Source of the DNA: Symbiodinium natans
Lineage: Eukaryota; Sar; Dinophyceae; Suessiales; Symbiodiniaceae
Length of the DNA stretch: 64,000 bases
Assembly (NCBI GenBank): GCA_905221605.1
Contig: CAJNDS010002838.1
Coordinates: forward strand, 199,716-263,715
Direction: 5' to 3'
Shown here: positions 34,004-44,587 of the stretch, piece by piece
How the letters are laid out: each line of letters starts with the position of its first letter
Numbering within the stretch: the stretch's first letter is position 1
Program-made: the position numbers and the translations under genes
The notes under the pieces: generated by a model
Databases searched by the model: none
What the model saw: only the letters and a program-made list of their open reading frames with translations
Told to the model about the DNA's origin: nothing

Positions 34004-34410
34004 AGCAAACAACCGTCAAGACTGGTCCGTGGTGCCACTGCCCTGCCGTTACTGGGACTGCGGGTTCCTTCCATGAGGTGGTTTTGCCATGCTTTGCCGA
34101 TCTTGGTCTTTGTTCGTTGTTCTTCTTCGTGTGCTTCATCAAGCGGAACCAAACCTTGTCATGCATTTGACTTCACCAGCGATCAGAGTCAGGATCTCCA
34201 GAATACAGTATCCTTCGTTGACCTGCCGACGAGTCAGGCATACAAAGGAGGCTTCGGCAAGTTTTCATGTGATTGTACTTGTACGGACGAGCAAGGCAGC
34301 GGTGTGAGTTCATGAGACATGTGGTCACCGCTGTGTCGAATATAGTCTGCCACCTCGTTAGGCAAAGTTCCTTGCTGCATTGGTTGTCTGTGATTTGCTG
34401 ATCTTGGCAG

Positions 34411-34540
34411 GCTTTGTGCATGGAAGTTATAGCTACCTTGTGCCGGCGTCCGGCAACGGTCTGCTCCTCCGTGTCGACTTGAACGAGTGGCATCCCTCGC
34501 TTCTTGGTGAACGTGTTCAGAGTACATCGGATACCTGAGA
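34411..34540 (+). CDS. exon, GFVHGSYSYLVP unit
   Basis: After cttggcag the frame reads GFVHGSYSYLVPASGNGLLL, then R-V-D-L-N-E-W, a full unit ending at a stop. Confidence 0.72.
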
Positions 34541-34764
34541 AGATGTCAGGATATGTGAAGTATGTCAGGATACGTGAAGATATGTGAGGACATGTGAAGA
34601 TGTCTGAAGATAGGTCGCAAAGTCTCGCGGCTCAGGTGGGTTCAGAGCACAGACCTCTCGCTGGTGTCTGGCAATTTGATTCTCGGCTTATCTGGGCTGG
34701 TAGGCAGTTAAGCTTTGTGTTGTCGTGTCGTTGATGGAGTCGTGGGGTGCTACTTGGTGTGCCA

Positions 34765-34850
34765 GGAGAAGTTTCTTCGGTGGATTCCACGATGACAGCT
34801 ATGGTTATCTTGTTCCGGGCTTACTTGAGCCCCAGGCGCTGCTTGGATCT
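34765..34850 (+). CDS. exon, SFFGGFHDDSYGYLVP unit
   Basis: After gtgccag the frame reads FFGGFHDDSYGYLVPGLLEP, a near-consensus N-terminal half. Confidence 0.72.
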
Positions 34851-34899
34851 GACACGGTGCCGCCTTGCTTCTTGACCATAAGCTCACAAGCTTTCTCAG

Positions 34900-35010
34900 G
34901 TCCCGGCAGAGTATGGAGTCGTCGCGCGCTTCCAGCTTGGAAGCAGCTTCGGTGACATCATGGCACTAGACGTAACGGCGATCGACAGTGTACCTGGGAC
35001 TCAGAGGTTT
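34900..35010 (+). CDS. exon, G-V-V-A-R-F-Q-L unit
   Basis: After ctttctcag the frame reads YGVVARFQLGSSFGDIMALD, then VTAIDSVPGTQ, the second half that completes the exon at 34765. Confidence 0.72.
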
Positions 35011-35079
35011 CAGGTTTTTCGCGTCCGGATTCTTTGACAATCCTTGGTCTTGATGTTCAGTGGCTGCCAGAGCTAGGAC

Positions 35080-35140
35080 TTGCGGAAGTTCCGGAATGGT
35101 TTCTCAGACGGCCGCTTGATTGCACGAAGAGGAGCTGTCA
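35080..35140 (+). CDS. probable exon, GFSDGR unit
   Basis: LRKFRNGFSDGRLIARRG carries the G-F-x-D-G block. The strand after it is degenerate. Confidence 0.45.
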
Positions 35141-35190
35141 GAACACGTCAACTCTCAACTACGTCTCGAGTCGGAATCTTTTCACTGCAG

Positions 35191-35283
35191 AGGCACCTGG
35201 GGGTACCTTGTGCCCTACCAGACCCAGTCGAACCAGGCCTCGGGGAAGGTCGTGCGCTTCGACCTTGCCACCCAACTCATATG
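35191..35283 (+). CDS. exon, GTWGYLVPYQ...GKVVRFDLAT unit
   Basis: After cactgcag the frame reads GTWGYLVPYQTQSNQASGKV, then V-R-F-D-L-A-T, the best full match to the consensus on this window. Confidence 0.78.
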
Positions 35284-35344
35284 AAATGCAGCGAGATGCC
35301 CGTCACAGCGATCAGCTATGTTCAGCTCAGATTTTTTTCTCCAG

Positions 35345-35428
35345 GCTTTGCGCAGCTAAGGCTACCTTCAGCACCGTGGAAGTGCTCGACGTGGCTGCAC
35401 AGAATGCAGATGCCAAGGAGAGCCCATG
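35345..35428 (+). CDS. exon, T-F-S-T-V-E-V-L-D-V unit
   Basis: ATFSTVEVLDVAAQNADA continues directly from the unit at 35191 after tctccag. Confidence 0.72.
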
Positions 35429-35506
35429 ACCCAACAACTCAACAGCAAACTTCTGAAGAAAGCATGGGCTCCAAAATCACAGACCCTGTGAAAGCCTCAT
35501 CGGCAG

Positions 35507-35591
35507 GAGTTCAACGATGGATTCCACGATGGCACATTCGGTGTCGGGCTTATTTCGCCACGTTTTCCCTTTGCCGTAAATTGCCAGTAAC
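35507..35591 (+). CDS. exon, EFNDGFHDGTFG unit
   Basis: After atcggcag the frame reads EFNDGFHDGTFGVGLISPR, then a stop at 35588-35590. Confidence 0.7.
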
Positions 35592-35689
35592 CTGTCATGT
35601 CGCGGCATGTCGTCGCTTTCTTGATTGCAACTCTTGTTTTGCACGCACATTCAGTGTCGGCTTGAGGGCATAGTAGGGGCATCTTGTCA

Positions 35690-35770
35690 GAGACCACACA
35701 ACAGCAGCATCTTTGGCAGCTGTGTCGTGTTCTTACCATATCGCCCGCAATGGGCAGTGACATGGTGCTG
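35690..35770 (+). CDS. probable exon, V-V-F-L-P-Y unit
   Basis: SSIFGSCVVFLPYRPQWAV matches the Y-x-Y-L-V-P-Y strand loosely, with an AG (tttggcag) inside the motif. Confidence 0.45.
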
Positions 35771-35858
35771 GCAAGGTGCTCACTTGTCTGAGGTTACTTG
35801 GTTCCAGCCAGCACTGGAATTATCGCACGATTCCCGCTCAGTACGTTCCTTGCGTCAG

Positions 35859-35900
35859 AAGTGACGTATCTGGATGTGTCCGCGACAGGCTCACAAGGGA
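35859..35900 (+). CDS. probable exon, V-T-Y-L-D-V-S-A-T unit
   Basis: EVTYLDVSATGSQG corresponds to V-x-V-L-D-L-x-A-x-D. It follows an AG (gcgtcag). Confidence 0.4.
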
Positions 35901-36180
35901 GGAGGGAGCACGAAACACATGTGATATCATGTGATTCACGGACGGAGGACCCTCAGTCGACCCTGAAGCGACCCTGATCCGCATATCCATAATATACATG
36001 CCAAACGAATGCCATGGCTTGTGTTTGGCTTTAAAGGATGAGGAGGAAGTATCGCCGTTGTGTAGGCGTGAGCTACCTCACGGGCAACTCGCGCGTGCAC
36101 AGTGGCTTCATGGCAGCTTGCCTGAAAAGCCTGAAGACACAGATCACAGCGGCCTGCCGGAGTCGCTGCGTTTGCCTGAG

Positions 36181-36262
36181 GTCTCGGACATGGGCAAGCT
36201 GATCGAGTTCAGCCTCGGCCAATTCTCCGCATCTACCGTCAAGGCCTACTCATCCGACTTAT
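36181..36262 (+). CDS. exon, GKLIEFSLGQFSAS unit
   Basis: After gcctgag the frame reads DMGKLIEFSLGQFSASTVKA, a clear G-K-V-V-R-F-D-L-x-x-F-S match. Confidence 0.62.
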
Positions 36263-36549
36263 CCCACTCTCACTCGTGGAAGCAATGTAGTGGTGGTGCT
36301 TGCATCACACGTAAGCAAACTCGGTTGTACAAAGGGATGCGCCAGTGTGACCAGATTTTTGAGGCAGATCTGGAGACTCAGTTGTACGACATGGTCATGG
36401 TTCAGGGCCGATTTTATGCCATGCCCTCGACGAGCTGCTTGTCTGAATACATCTGAAAGAAGCAAAGGGCCATCGCAAACTTCTGTAGTTGCACAAGTCC
36501 TGCCTTGATTTATGTGCAATAACCTCCATCCCGGCTCTGATGATCAGCA

Positions 36550-37390
36550 GCTGGTCGAAGCATATGCTTAGCTTGAATCCATGCAAGCTTCGCAGCCAAG
36601 ATTTCAATGAGTTCATCCGCATTTGCATGGACCCGATGGGCGTGTGAAAAGTCTGTTGAACATCAAGCTGTGCTCAGCATGACGGCCTACTGATTGTCAT
36701 GAACGACGTGTCAGTTGCGGCGAAGTCGTAGTTCTTGACACTTGCAGCATTTGCCCTGTCGCAGGACGAGCAGCGCCTTGGCTTCATGCTTCTTGATAAT
36801 ATCAAGCATTATGTATATGATTGTATCTGCATGTTTTTTGTATTTATATACACGCAATTTGCAAACGTTCATTCCATGCTTCACCATGCTTGAGTCCTGA
36901 TTATGTTGAGAAGCCCATGGTGGGATTTGACAGCAAGCGCGAAGTGCTTTTGGTCCGAAGCCCTATTAGGGCATCACATCATCACAGGCCTTACGTACAA
37001 TCCGAGCGGACTGCTTGCCTCGAGGGGCAGGACTTCCAGACGCTTGGACCTGAACTGCTTGAGAGCGGAGCGAATCTTGCCGCTTGTTGCCGTGCAGAAG
37101 AGTCTCCCTTTTCTGGCCCAACAGTATTCTCCTTGTGGCTTTGGCGCACGGGCTTGGCTCTGGTTTCTGACTTGAGATGCCAAATGAAAGCCGGTGGAAG
37201 CCCGAGTAATTCGGGCACGCCGTTTTGTTGCTTGCATTGCGCATGTCAAACACAGGAACTATTCCGATGTGCTGCCAATGTCCGTTACCAGTGTTGGCGG
37301 TGTAACCCGGCTTTATTCGTCGCATGTTGACTATCATTGACTCCTTGACCTTTGTTATCCTTTGAAGCTGCCCGCTAGAGCCGCAGACGG
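36550..37390. other. probable introns, no firm exon
   Basis: AT-rich patch at 36795-36860, then frames without the repeat motif. Confidence 0.3.
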
Positions 37391-37394
37391 GCAG

Positions 37395-37445
37395 GTCTTC
37401 AGCGACGACCTTTACTTGTACACGTTGCCAATGTCTTTCATGGAG
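37395..37445 (+). CDS. exon, VFSDDLYLYTLP unit with both splice sites
   Basis: The exon runs from acgggcag to tggag|gtacgg and encodes VFSDDLYLYTLPMSFME, a short exon with a canonical donor. Confidence 0.65.
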
Positions 37446-37896
37446 GTACGGCCTTCTGACTAGAGGGGCACTCATTGAATATCGGTGATGCGACGTTGGA
37501 GACCACTTTGAAAGGTTCATCGAATGGACTTGGCAACGTTCCAGGTTTATGGGTACCTGGACCTCTCCACACGTGACCTCGGCTACATTTCATTTCGAAG
37601 CCTTCCTTGACATTGCCAAGTACAGCGACTTCTTGGCAGTCTGCTAGCTGTTGTGTTGATCGGACTTCTTGTCCTTTGTGTAGGTAGAGAGACTGCAGCA
37701 AGAACGGTGTGATTGCGAACCGACCAAAGAATATCTCAAACCATTGATTCCAAGTTGGTCTGGCCGGTGCCGGCTTTTCGGCTGGCCTTTCGGATGGAGC
37801 TTTTGGCCACTCGGCTCTGTGCTCCACACGGCTGTCTTTTGATTGCACGTGCCCTCTTGAACGATCCCGCTGGAGCCCATCATTTTTTGGCCCGAG

Positions 37897-37965
37897 GATA
37901 CATGCTTCCCGGGTATAGTGGCTCGAATGTGGTACGCTTTGATCTTGCCACCTTGCTGCGCATTG
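37897..37965 (+). CDS. exon, GYMLPGYSGSNVVRFDLATL unit
   Basis: After ggcccgag the sequence reads GYMLPGYSGSNVVRFDLATL, joining both halves of the repeat. Confidence 0.72.
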
Positions 37966-38089
37966 GTACAAATTGGTACAGTCAGCTACTAGACAAGCCT
38001 ACTAAGCGCGGTGGCCAGGTTGTTTGAGGTTTGAGCAGGTCCGTGTCAGCAGCTTGCTCCTGAGGCAACCTTCTCACTTCCTGCCCCAG

Positions 38090-38270
38090 CAGTGTTGGAC
38101 CTAAGCCAGGCGGGGATGCCACAGCCCCACAGCTACAACTTTCGCAGACTGGACCTCCGCGTCTGGACCCAGGTGGATTCGAACCTGAGAAGCTTCTCGG
38201 GTGGCTTTCAAGGTGGCGGCAAAATTTTCCTGGTGCCCGAGGAGACATGTCTAGAGACGCTCAGTGCAGT
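38090..38270 (+). CDS. exon, V-L-D-L...SFSGGFQGGGKIFLVPEE unit
   Basis: After gccccag the frame reads AVLDLSQAG, then a linker with R-R-L-D-L-R-V-W and V-D-S-N-L-R, then SFSGGFQGGGKIFLVPEE. This exon spans the end of one unit and the start of the next. Confidence 0.72.
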
Positions 38271-38447
38271 CCCCGAGTTGGAAACTAGAGGGAAACGCAT
38301 GCGCTGTGTCTTTTCATTCGAGCTTGTCTCGCCATGTCTACACAGGAGACTGGATACTTTGTAGAAATGAGTGCCGACTTCAGCATCTCGGCACAGCACA
38401 GTTCTCTCAGCACTGCGGCCGCTTGGCATGCGCCTAAAAGACTGCCT

Positions 38448-38556
38448 GGAGGTAGCGGAAGTGTGCGATATCTGGATCTGACGTTGATTGACGCTGCCCT
38501 GGCAAACCTCAAACCTGGATTTGTCGACGCTCATGCCCGCACTTTGGTTCTCTTAG
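38448..38556 (+). CDS. exon, V-R-Y-L-D-L-T...KPGFVD unit
   Basis: SVRYLDLTLIDAALANLKPG, then F-V-D-A-H-A, matches V-x-V-L-D-L-T-x-x-D-x-x-L-x-G-F-x-D. The frame is open from about 38334. Confidence 0.62.
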
Positions 38557-38617
38557 ACTTGAGCGTTCCTCATCCTTGCGCAAGCTTTGCACAGCGCTGC
38601 ATGTCTTTAAATCACAG

Positions 38618-38731
38618 GAACTAGCCGGTGCTTTCGCATTCCTGGCCTCCAAAGCGGACGCATCGTACCAAAACACGGGCAAGATCGTGAAGATTGATCT
38701 TGGTAGTTTCTCTGTCGCTGCGTGGTGGCAG
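38618..38731 (+). CDS. exon, FAFLASK...GKIVKIDLGSFS unit
   Basis: After atcacag the frame reads AGAFAFLASKADASYQNTGK, then I-V-K-I-D-L-G-S-F-S, a full unit with a worn first strand. Confidence 0.65.
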
Positions 38732-38956
38732 AGTGGTTCGAGTGGAGCGGAGTTCGGGAGTATTGCTATTTTTCGAGGAGATTTCAACAGGTGTGAGTCT
38801 GAGAGTGCGTGTCGGCTGTGTGCCCATGGTGTGCCCACCGTGTGCCCGCGTCTGGATTCGGCTGTGTTCTTGCAGTTTTGAGAAAGAATGGCAGTGAGGG
38901 CTCGATTCGTATTGGGATTGTTGTGAGACTTCTGCTCCACGACCCGATGCCCAGAG

Positions 38957-39035
38957 GACAGTGTTCTGGACCTGGAAGCCGTGTCATCGCAGTACGTTGC
39001 CTTCTCTGCCACGTTTTCCGAAAACTCTGGCCTGC
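38957..39035 (+). CDS. probable exon, S-V-L-D-L-E-A-V unit
   Basis: DSVLDLEAVSSQYVAFSATF corresponds to V-x-V-L-D-L-x-A followed by the next F-x-x-x-F block. Confidence 0.5.
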
Positions 39036-39126
39036 AGCTCAGAACCCACAGCCATGAGAGTCGTGCAACATATGCACAAGGGGTCATCAGGAGACGTGGA
39101 ACTCTTGGAACACCCAGGCAACTCAG

Positions 39127-39220
39127 GCTTTGTCATATGCACCAGCACTCCGAAACTGATACAATACGCTCTGGACACCATGACCTTTACGGCGGAGAAG
39201 GATTTCAGCGAACATAGGCC
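39127..39220 (+). CDS. exon, GFVICTSTPKLIQYALDTMTFT unit
   Basis: After aactcag the frame reads GFVICTSTPKLIQYALDTMT, then F-T-A, both halves of the repeat. Confidence 0.58.
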
Positions 39221-39302
39221 AGATGTAGACTCACGCAGTCCTGAGCATTGAGTGTGCACATGTTGAACTTGACCGTTGCTCATCATGTTGCGTGATACGT
39301 AC

Positions 39303-39400
39303 CGCGAGTTTCACTGGCTTTGCGTACGGTTCGCACGATGGAACTTATGGATACCTGGTCTCTGTGCCCTGGCCGAACTCTGTCTGTTTTTGGTCTCTAG
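39303..39400 (+). CDS. exon, F-A-Y-G-S-H-D-G-T-Y-G-Y-L-V unit
   Basis: SFTGFAYGSHDGTYGYLVSV, then P-W-P-N-S, a near-consensus unit with one extra residue pair. Confidence 0.72.
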
Positions 39401-39548
39401 CAAGTATGGCAAACGTTCATGCAGCTATTGCACCACGCAGCAAGTGGCCATGTGATGCTTGACGCGACAATTGAAAACAGCTGTCCCGAACACCTAGGGG
39501 AGGGTTTTGCGGGAGAGAATATACATTGGACCGTGTCTCTTGCTGTAG

Positions 39549-39708
39549 TGGCTTCAAGGATTCCTCTCCCAAGATCGTGCAGTTCGACTGGGGCCAACAA
39601 CTTTTCGCCGTCGTCGACGCCAGCGCAACCTTCCCCAGCATGTATGGCAGCCTCGTCAGCAGAACAGCGCGTTCAACGCTGTGCGCAGTGGTGCCCTCTT
39701 GTCTGTGA
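39549..39708 (+). CDS. exon, K-I-V-Q-F-D-W unit
   Basis: After tgctgtag the frame reads SGFKDSSPKIVQFDWGQQLF, then AVVDASATFPSMYGSLV. Confidence 0.58.
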
Positions 39709-39732
39709 GAAGCAACAAAACTGCATGGAGCA

Positions 39733-39830
39733 AGGCTTTTCAAGCTTCGCGATGAGCGGGTCGGACCTCTACCTTGGATCCAGCTCCGAGTATAGAACCT
39801 TCTACCGCAAGTGCTCACAGGAGCCGAAGT
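39733..39830 (+). CDS. probable exon, G-S-D-L-Y-L unit
   Basis: GFSSFAMSGSDLYLGSSSEY, then R-T-F-Y-R, is a distant match to both halves. Confidence 0.45.
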
Positions 39831-39939
39831 TGCTGTCTTGGCGGCCCTCGTAGGATCTCATGGCCCTGCTACCCTCACTGGCTCCGATGAGTCGTCGATA
39901 GGCACAGCAGGCACCCAGTCCCTGTGCAGGAGTTGACGC

Positions 39940-40100
39940 TCCAGCTGGCCTGGCAAAGTTTGACGGAGCAGTTGCAGAACTGTTTCGTGAGGGCATGAGC
40001 TCATCCAGAGGGCAGTTCTGGGATCACCATGAGGTTGACATGGCAGACTCAGATGTGCATATCTCGGTGACACGTGGAGTATCCCGAGCTCGTCATGACA
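39940..40100 (+). CDS. possible exon leading into the 106-bp repeat
   Basis: GLAKFDGAVAELFREG resembles G-K-V-V-R-F-D. The same frame then enters the first copy of the 106-bp repeat. Confidence 0.35.
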
Positions 40101-40742
40101 GGACGTCGACGAGCACTGTTACGGCGACGCTATCCTTGCTCAACTTGTTGTACCAGTACGTACCCCAGTGTATCCCGAGATTGTCATGACAGGTCGTCGA
40201 CGGGCACTGGCGAGACGTTGCCATCCCTGCAAAGTTTCTTGTAGATTGTAGATTCAGATGTATGTACCAGTACGTGCCACAGTGTATCCCGAGACGTTCA
40301 TGACAGGACGTCGACGAGCACCACTGTGCCATCCCTGCAAAGTTTATTGCCGATGCAGACAGACAAGTGGGTGTCACATTGTATCCCGAGATCGTCATGA
40401 CAGGTCATCGACGAGCACTGCCACAGTCACGTTGCCATCCCTGCAAAGTTTCTTGCAGAAGACAGACGAGTGCGTGTCACATTGCATCCCGAGATCGCCA
40501 TGACAGGTCATCCACGAGCACTGCCACAGTCACGTTGCCATCCCTGCAAAGTTTGTTGCAGATGCAGACAGACGAGTGCGTGTCACATTGTATCCCGAGC
40601 TCGTCATGACAGGTCATCGACGAGCACTGCCACAGTCACGTTGCCATCCCTGCAAAGTTTGTTGCAGATGCAGACATACGGATGCGGCCCACATTGTATC
40701 TCGAGCTCGTCATGACAGGTCGTCGACGAGCACTGCAGTCAG
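40036..40742. repeat. 106-bp minisatellite, about six to seven copies
   Basis: Each unit carries cccgagctcgtcatgacagg, cgacgagcactgc and gccatccctgcaaagtt. Matching words at 40474 and 40580 give the period of 106. The leftmost copies are more diverged. It starts inside a coding-like frame. Confidence 0.92.
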
Positions 40743-40829
40743 ATTGCCATGTGCTTAGTTTAGCAAAGTCTTGAACGACAAACGCCCTGATCGTCCTTGC
40801 CTTTCCATTCAGGCTTGTGTGCACACCAG

Positions 40830-41010
40830 GCCCTACTGCAAAAATCCCAAAGCTTAGGCGTTTTTAAGCGTATAGGTGCAAGCTACATGACTCAGCTCAC
40901 GGCCCTAACACCGAGATGGTGTCCGTGCTTCGACTGCTCACCGGCTTCATCAGGAGTGACTTCAACGACACCTTCAATGATACCAACGAGTGGGCAGCCT
41001 AGGCTCTTCC
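40830..41010 (+). CDS. possible exon(s), weak
   Basis: FIRSDFNDTFNDTNEWA (about 40948-41000) loosely resembles F-x-x-x-F-x-D. Not firm. Confidence 0.2.
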
Positions 41011-41423
41011 TTCGCTATCTGTTGATTTATGCTCACGCGCCCATGCATTTCTGTTTCCAAGAGATGAAACGAAGCGAATTGATAGGTACCATGGCAGCAG
41101 TATTTGTTATTCAACATAGCAGGCTCATAAAGGGCCAAATCTCAAGCCCTGTTTTATGTGACAAGTGCAACAAGCCCGCCAACATATGGAAAGGGATCAT
41201 GTTAGCCATGAGGTCGGACTCGGACTGGCGTACGTCCGTGACAGCAACCACCACTTTTACCACAACCTTTACCACCTCCACGACCTCCACCACGTTCGTT
41301 GCCAACAGAACTTACCTGTGCCGAGCTCAGCCTTGGTTGAAAGCCAGCAAGCTGCTTTGAGCCCTCAGATTCACCGTCAGCGAAGCCGTCCGCGAAGCCG
41401 TCAGCAAAGCCTGATCTTTTGAG

Positions 41424-41610
41424 GTCCATCGGCCTGTTTGATGCGGCTGGCGACGGCTGGAACGGCGCAAGGTTTGTACTTCGCAATTTCTCCCGAAGCC
41501 TGTCTGACAAGACCTTCTCTGCTGTTGCCTTCTCAATGTCACAAAGGCCCTTTCCAATCACATTGAATGAGGCATTCCTCAGATACAGGCAGATCTCTGA
41601 AGAGAGCTTG
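41424..41610 (+). CDS. exon, GDGWNGA module
   Basis: After cttttgag the frame reads IGLFDAAGDGWNGARFVLRN and continues to a stop at about 41613. This is a different module from the YGYLVP repeat; a related one is at 18474. Confidence 0.55.
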
Positions 41611-41641
41611 TAGCGAAATCGTCGTTCAGACAATCTGCAAG

Positions 41642-41711
41642 GACGCTTTGTGAATGTGAGCTTCATCATGAGATCCAGCAGTCCCAGCGGCTGGAGTGGC
41701 GCCTCCTACAG
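41642..41711 (+). CDS. exon, SGWSGASY module with donor
   Basis: After tctgcaag the frame reads VNVSFIMRSSSPSGWSGASY and ends at ctacag|gtagga. A possible continuation of the GDGW module. Confidence 0.5.
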
Positions 41712-41719
41712 GTAGGAAT

Positions 41720-42555
41720 TCGTTTAGAAAGTTTTACGATCTTTTTGGGCTTGGCTCCTGAGGTTTCGATGATCTTCGGCGTTCAGGGCTTTCCTGTCTC
41801 CTGTTTCCTCGCCCCAGCTGCGAGCACACCACGACGTTGGCGCATGTCAGGCTGAGGCGGGATGACCCACGCCGAGACCTGGCTGAGCTTTAGAGTGCTG
41901 GCTTGGAAGCACCAAGCGCAGCCCAGACTGCATCTGCGAATTGTCCAGGTCCTGAGAGAACTTGGACAGGTACGTTGGCGGATGGTTTCTTCTTCCAGGA
42001 GCCTTGATCAGTTTTTAGCAGTATAGCAGTGTGTCCAGTAGTCCGAGTGTGTTCCAGACGTGGACTCGAGGGTTCAGGGATATTCAACAGCCACACGATA
42101 CCAGTAGAATCACCTGCCTCTGCAGAGACTCTGCGTGGATGGTAGCTGTGTGATTCTCCCCGAATCGTTTTGAGGAGGATGTCATTGCCGATACCAGGTC
42201 TGGAGACTTCTTGCTGCTTGGCGGGTTAGAAGTTTGGTGCCATGAGCCTAAGTCGCTGACCGTAGCCCTTTTCAGATCTGCGTAGAGTGCAAGTGTGCAG
42301 TCGAATGTCACATATGCCGATGCCATTTTCCAATATGTTTGCTTGCTGGACCCTGTCCTCAGGGAGCTTGAGATCACACCAGGCGCGGGCAAAGCGGCTG
42401 AGAGACGTGTGCTTTTAGTGGGAATGCTTGGGTGCTGCACGCACAGTGTGTGGTGAGGGGTTATTTTGTGTGTTTGGGGTGATGGTGAAACCGCGTTACT
42501 ACATCTCCATGCGCAGCGTGCAGCGTCGAAACCATGTACGGGTGAGTTTAATGCT
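41720..42555. other. no supported exon
   Basis: Stop-rich on the plus strand, no repeat motif. Confidence 0.3.
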
Positions 42556-42559
42556 CAGG

Positions 42560-42945
42560 GGATTCTCCTTGGATACTTTCCTGTTGGGCACTCCGGGGAT
42601 TCTCTGTAAACACTCGAAGACTTCGAAGGTTGGGCACTCCAGGGATTCTTTGGGGATACTCTGGGTTGCACTGCAGGGCGTTCTCTGGGGATACTCTTAG
42701 GGCTGGGCAACCTACTAGGGATTCTATGGAAATACTCTCGGGTTGGGCGCGCCAGGGATTCTCTGAAAAGTACTTTTTGGGCTGGGCACTCTAGGGAGTC
42801 TTTGGTGATGCTCTGCACTCTGGGGCATGCTCCTGAGGTTGGGCACTCCAAGCATTTTGTGGGGATGCTCTTGGGGCTGGACACTCCACGGATTCTGTGG
42901 GAATACTTTGCGGTTGGGCATTGCTGGGCACTCCGACTGCCTTCT
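42560..42945. repeat. degenerate minisatellite, unit about 45-50 bp
   Basis: Roughly eight copies of a ggttgggcactcc, gggattct, ggggatactct unit, each diverged. Minus frames read P-R-V-F-P and P-N-P repeats that are artefacts. Confidence 0.85.
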
Positions 42946-42949
42946 GAGT

Positions 42950-43995
42950 GCACTAGGTAGCACTTGCCTGTTCGGTCGACGCCGTTCTCCTGTGGCTTTT
43001 CGAGCAACTGCGCTAGCTTTCGTTCCCGCCGTCCCCCACAAGTCTCTTGCTTTGGACTGGCGCAGGCAACTGGAGCAACATCAGCTGGGTGCCACGGCTG
43101 CATAATAAAGAAGAAGTAGGTTTTCAAATCAGGGGATGAGGCATAGGTCGACTACGGGTCTCGACTAGGAGAGGGCGGGTTCTGGAGAGACTCGTCTTTC
43201 GTAAACGAATGGGGCTGTTTTGTGGCGCCAGAAGCCTCGTCCACCTGAGATCTCAATCACAAAACTAGAAAAAGTCAGGCGCAGGGCAGGGGTAGATTTT
43301 GGCTTTCTGATGAAGGCTGGGGCTCCAAGTTCTCGGCACAAGTGTTCTTGACTTGTTACGATCGTCGGCTTCGGTCGGTGCTTGGGGTAATATCGGGTCC
43401 GGTCTGGAGAGGACACGAGCAAAGCGTCTCATGCCCACTAAGTGTGCTGCTTGCAGTCACAATATGTTTGTGTGCACTGAACACGTCAACTCACCAACTC
43501 ACCTTCTACATCAGCTTGGACTCCAACTTGGAGTTGCCGTTTGTGGTCGCGCCTTCGAGCGTCGGAAGCCTGCCACGGTTCAGAGACTAGGCGTGATTCA
43601 GGAAGCCAAGATTGGCTGCCAAACAGCAGCATTCGGACCGGAAGCTGCCCGATTCAGGAGCCTGACGGGTAACTGCCCAGTTTAGGAACCTGGCCATTGT
43701 GGAAACTGCCACGGCTCCAGCCCCGTCCCTGCCAGTACATGTCACTTGCGAGAGCATGCCTGCATGCTCCAACGCATGACTGGGGAAACTTGGGCGGGGA
43801 TGAAGATGTTTGCACTGGAAGATTCAAGCTGGAATTTCCCAGTTTCCGAGGATGCGGTTTCCAATTTTCCGAAGCAGCGGTTTCCGACCCCGGGGTCCTG
43901 TTTTCCGAATCAGGATATTTCCAGTTGCAGTTTCCCGCCAGTTTCCGAATCCGTCCTTCTCAGTTTCCGAGCCCGTTCGCTGACGGACATCTACT
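42950..43995. other. no supported exon
   Basis: Contains a loose repeat of tttccgaa/gtttccga words at about 43835-43985. Otherwise plain. Confidence 0.35.
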
Positions 43996-43998
43996 GGT

Positions 43999-44145
43999 GG
44001 CGATGAGCAGTCGTTGATGGGATTGCCACAGCATGCCGGAGCAAACGCCTTCAATACGCAGAAGCAGCCAGTTGCGGAGCCCTCCGTTGCCAAGGCCATC
44101 CTGGATGACGAAGGCTTCACCATTGCGGAGGCCAACGAAGCTTGA
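43999..44145 (+). CDS. coding-like exon, possible C-terminus
   Basis: GDEQSLMGLPQHAGANAFNT, then KAILDDEGFTIAEANEA and a stop at 44143-44145. Strong coding composition but no recognised domain. It could be the last exon of a separate gene inside the locus. Confidence 0.4.
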   Translation, partial: GDEQSLMGLPQHAGANAFNTQKQPVAEPSVAKAILDDEGFTIAEANEA

Positions 44146-44366
44146 CTGAGCAGGGCCAGTATGGCCTACGGGTTTTTCCGCAAAGCACTGTTTTGTAATG
44201 CTATATTGTGGCCGTCGCAAAGGAATGGTCTCCCTTCGAGCAGCGATTCCCACATGGGCTACGGGTGCCGGTACCAGGTGCCTTGGAACCACTCCTAGAC
44301 CTCGGTTGCAAAATAGTGGGTTTGTGTTCCTTCCATCAAGGAGGACCTGTGGCTCTCAGCTGAGGT

Positions 44367-44540
44367 GAGGTGAAGCGCACGGGCACGCTGGCCAGAGGCG
44401 CTGAGAAAGTGATCCAGATCCCTGTGGAGCCGGGAGACCGCATGCCTTTTGCTCAGTTCGGTGGTATGCATGCGATGGATGTGATGGATGCGATGGATGC
44501 GATGGATGCGATGCATGCCGTGCATGCTGTGATGTTTGTA
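44367..44540 (+). CDS. coding-like exon with an M-D-A repeat
   Basis: VKRTGTLARGAEKVIQIPVE, then GDRMPFAQFGG, then a short M-D-A-M-D-A repeat made by a 9-bp gatggatgc tandem. Confidence 0.4.
44467..44520. repeat. 9-bp tandem repeat gatggatgc
   Basis: About five to six copies, in frame with the coding-like exon. Confidence 0.8.
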
Positions 44541-44587
44541 CGGAGCTTCGCCAAGATTTGCCAAGTCTACTGGCAGCGCAGCCGAGG

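Noticed and set aside
40036-40742. Regular repeats of about 106 bp considered as a CRISPR array
   Set aside because: Units are contiguous with no unique spacers, and the context is nuclear. It is a minisatellite.
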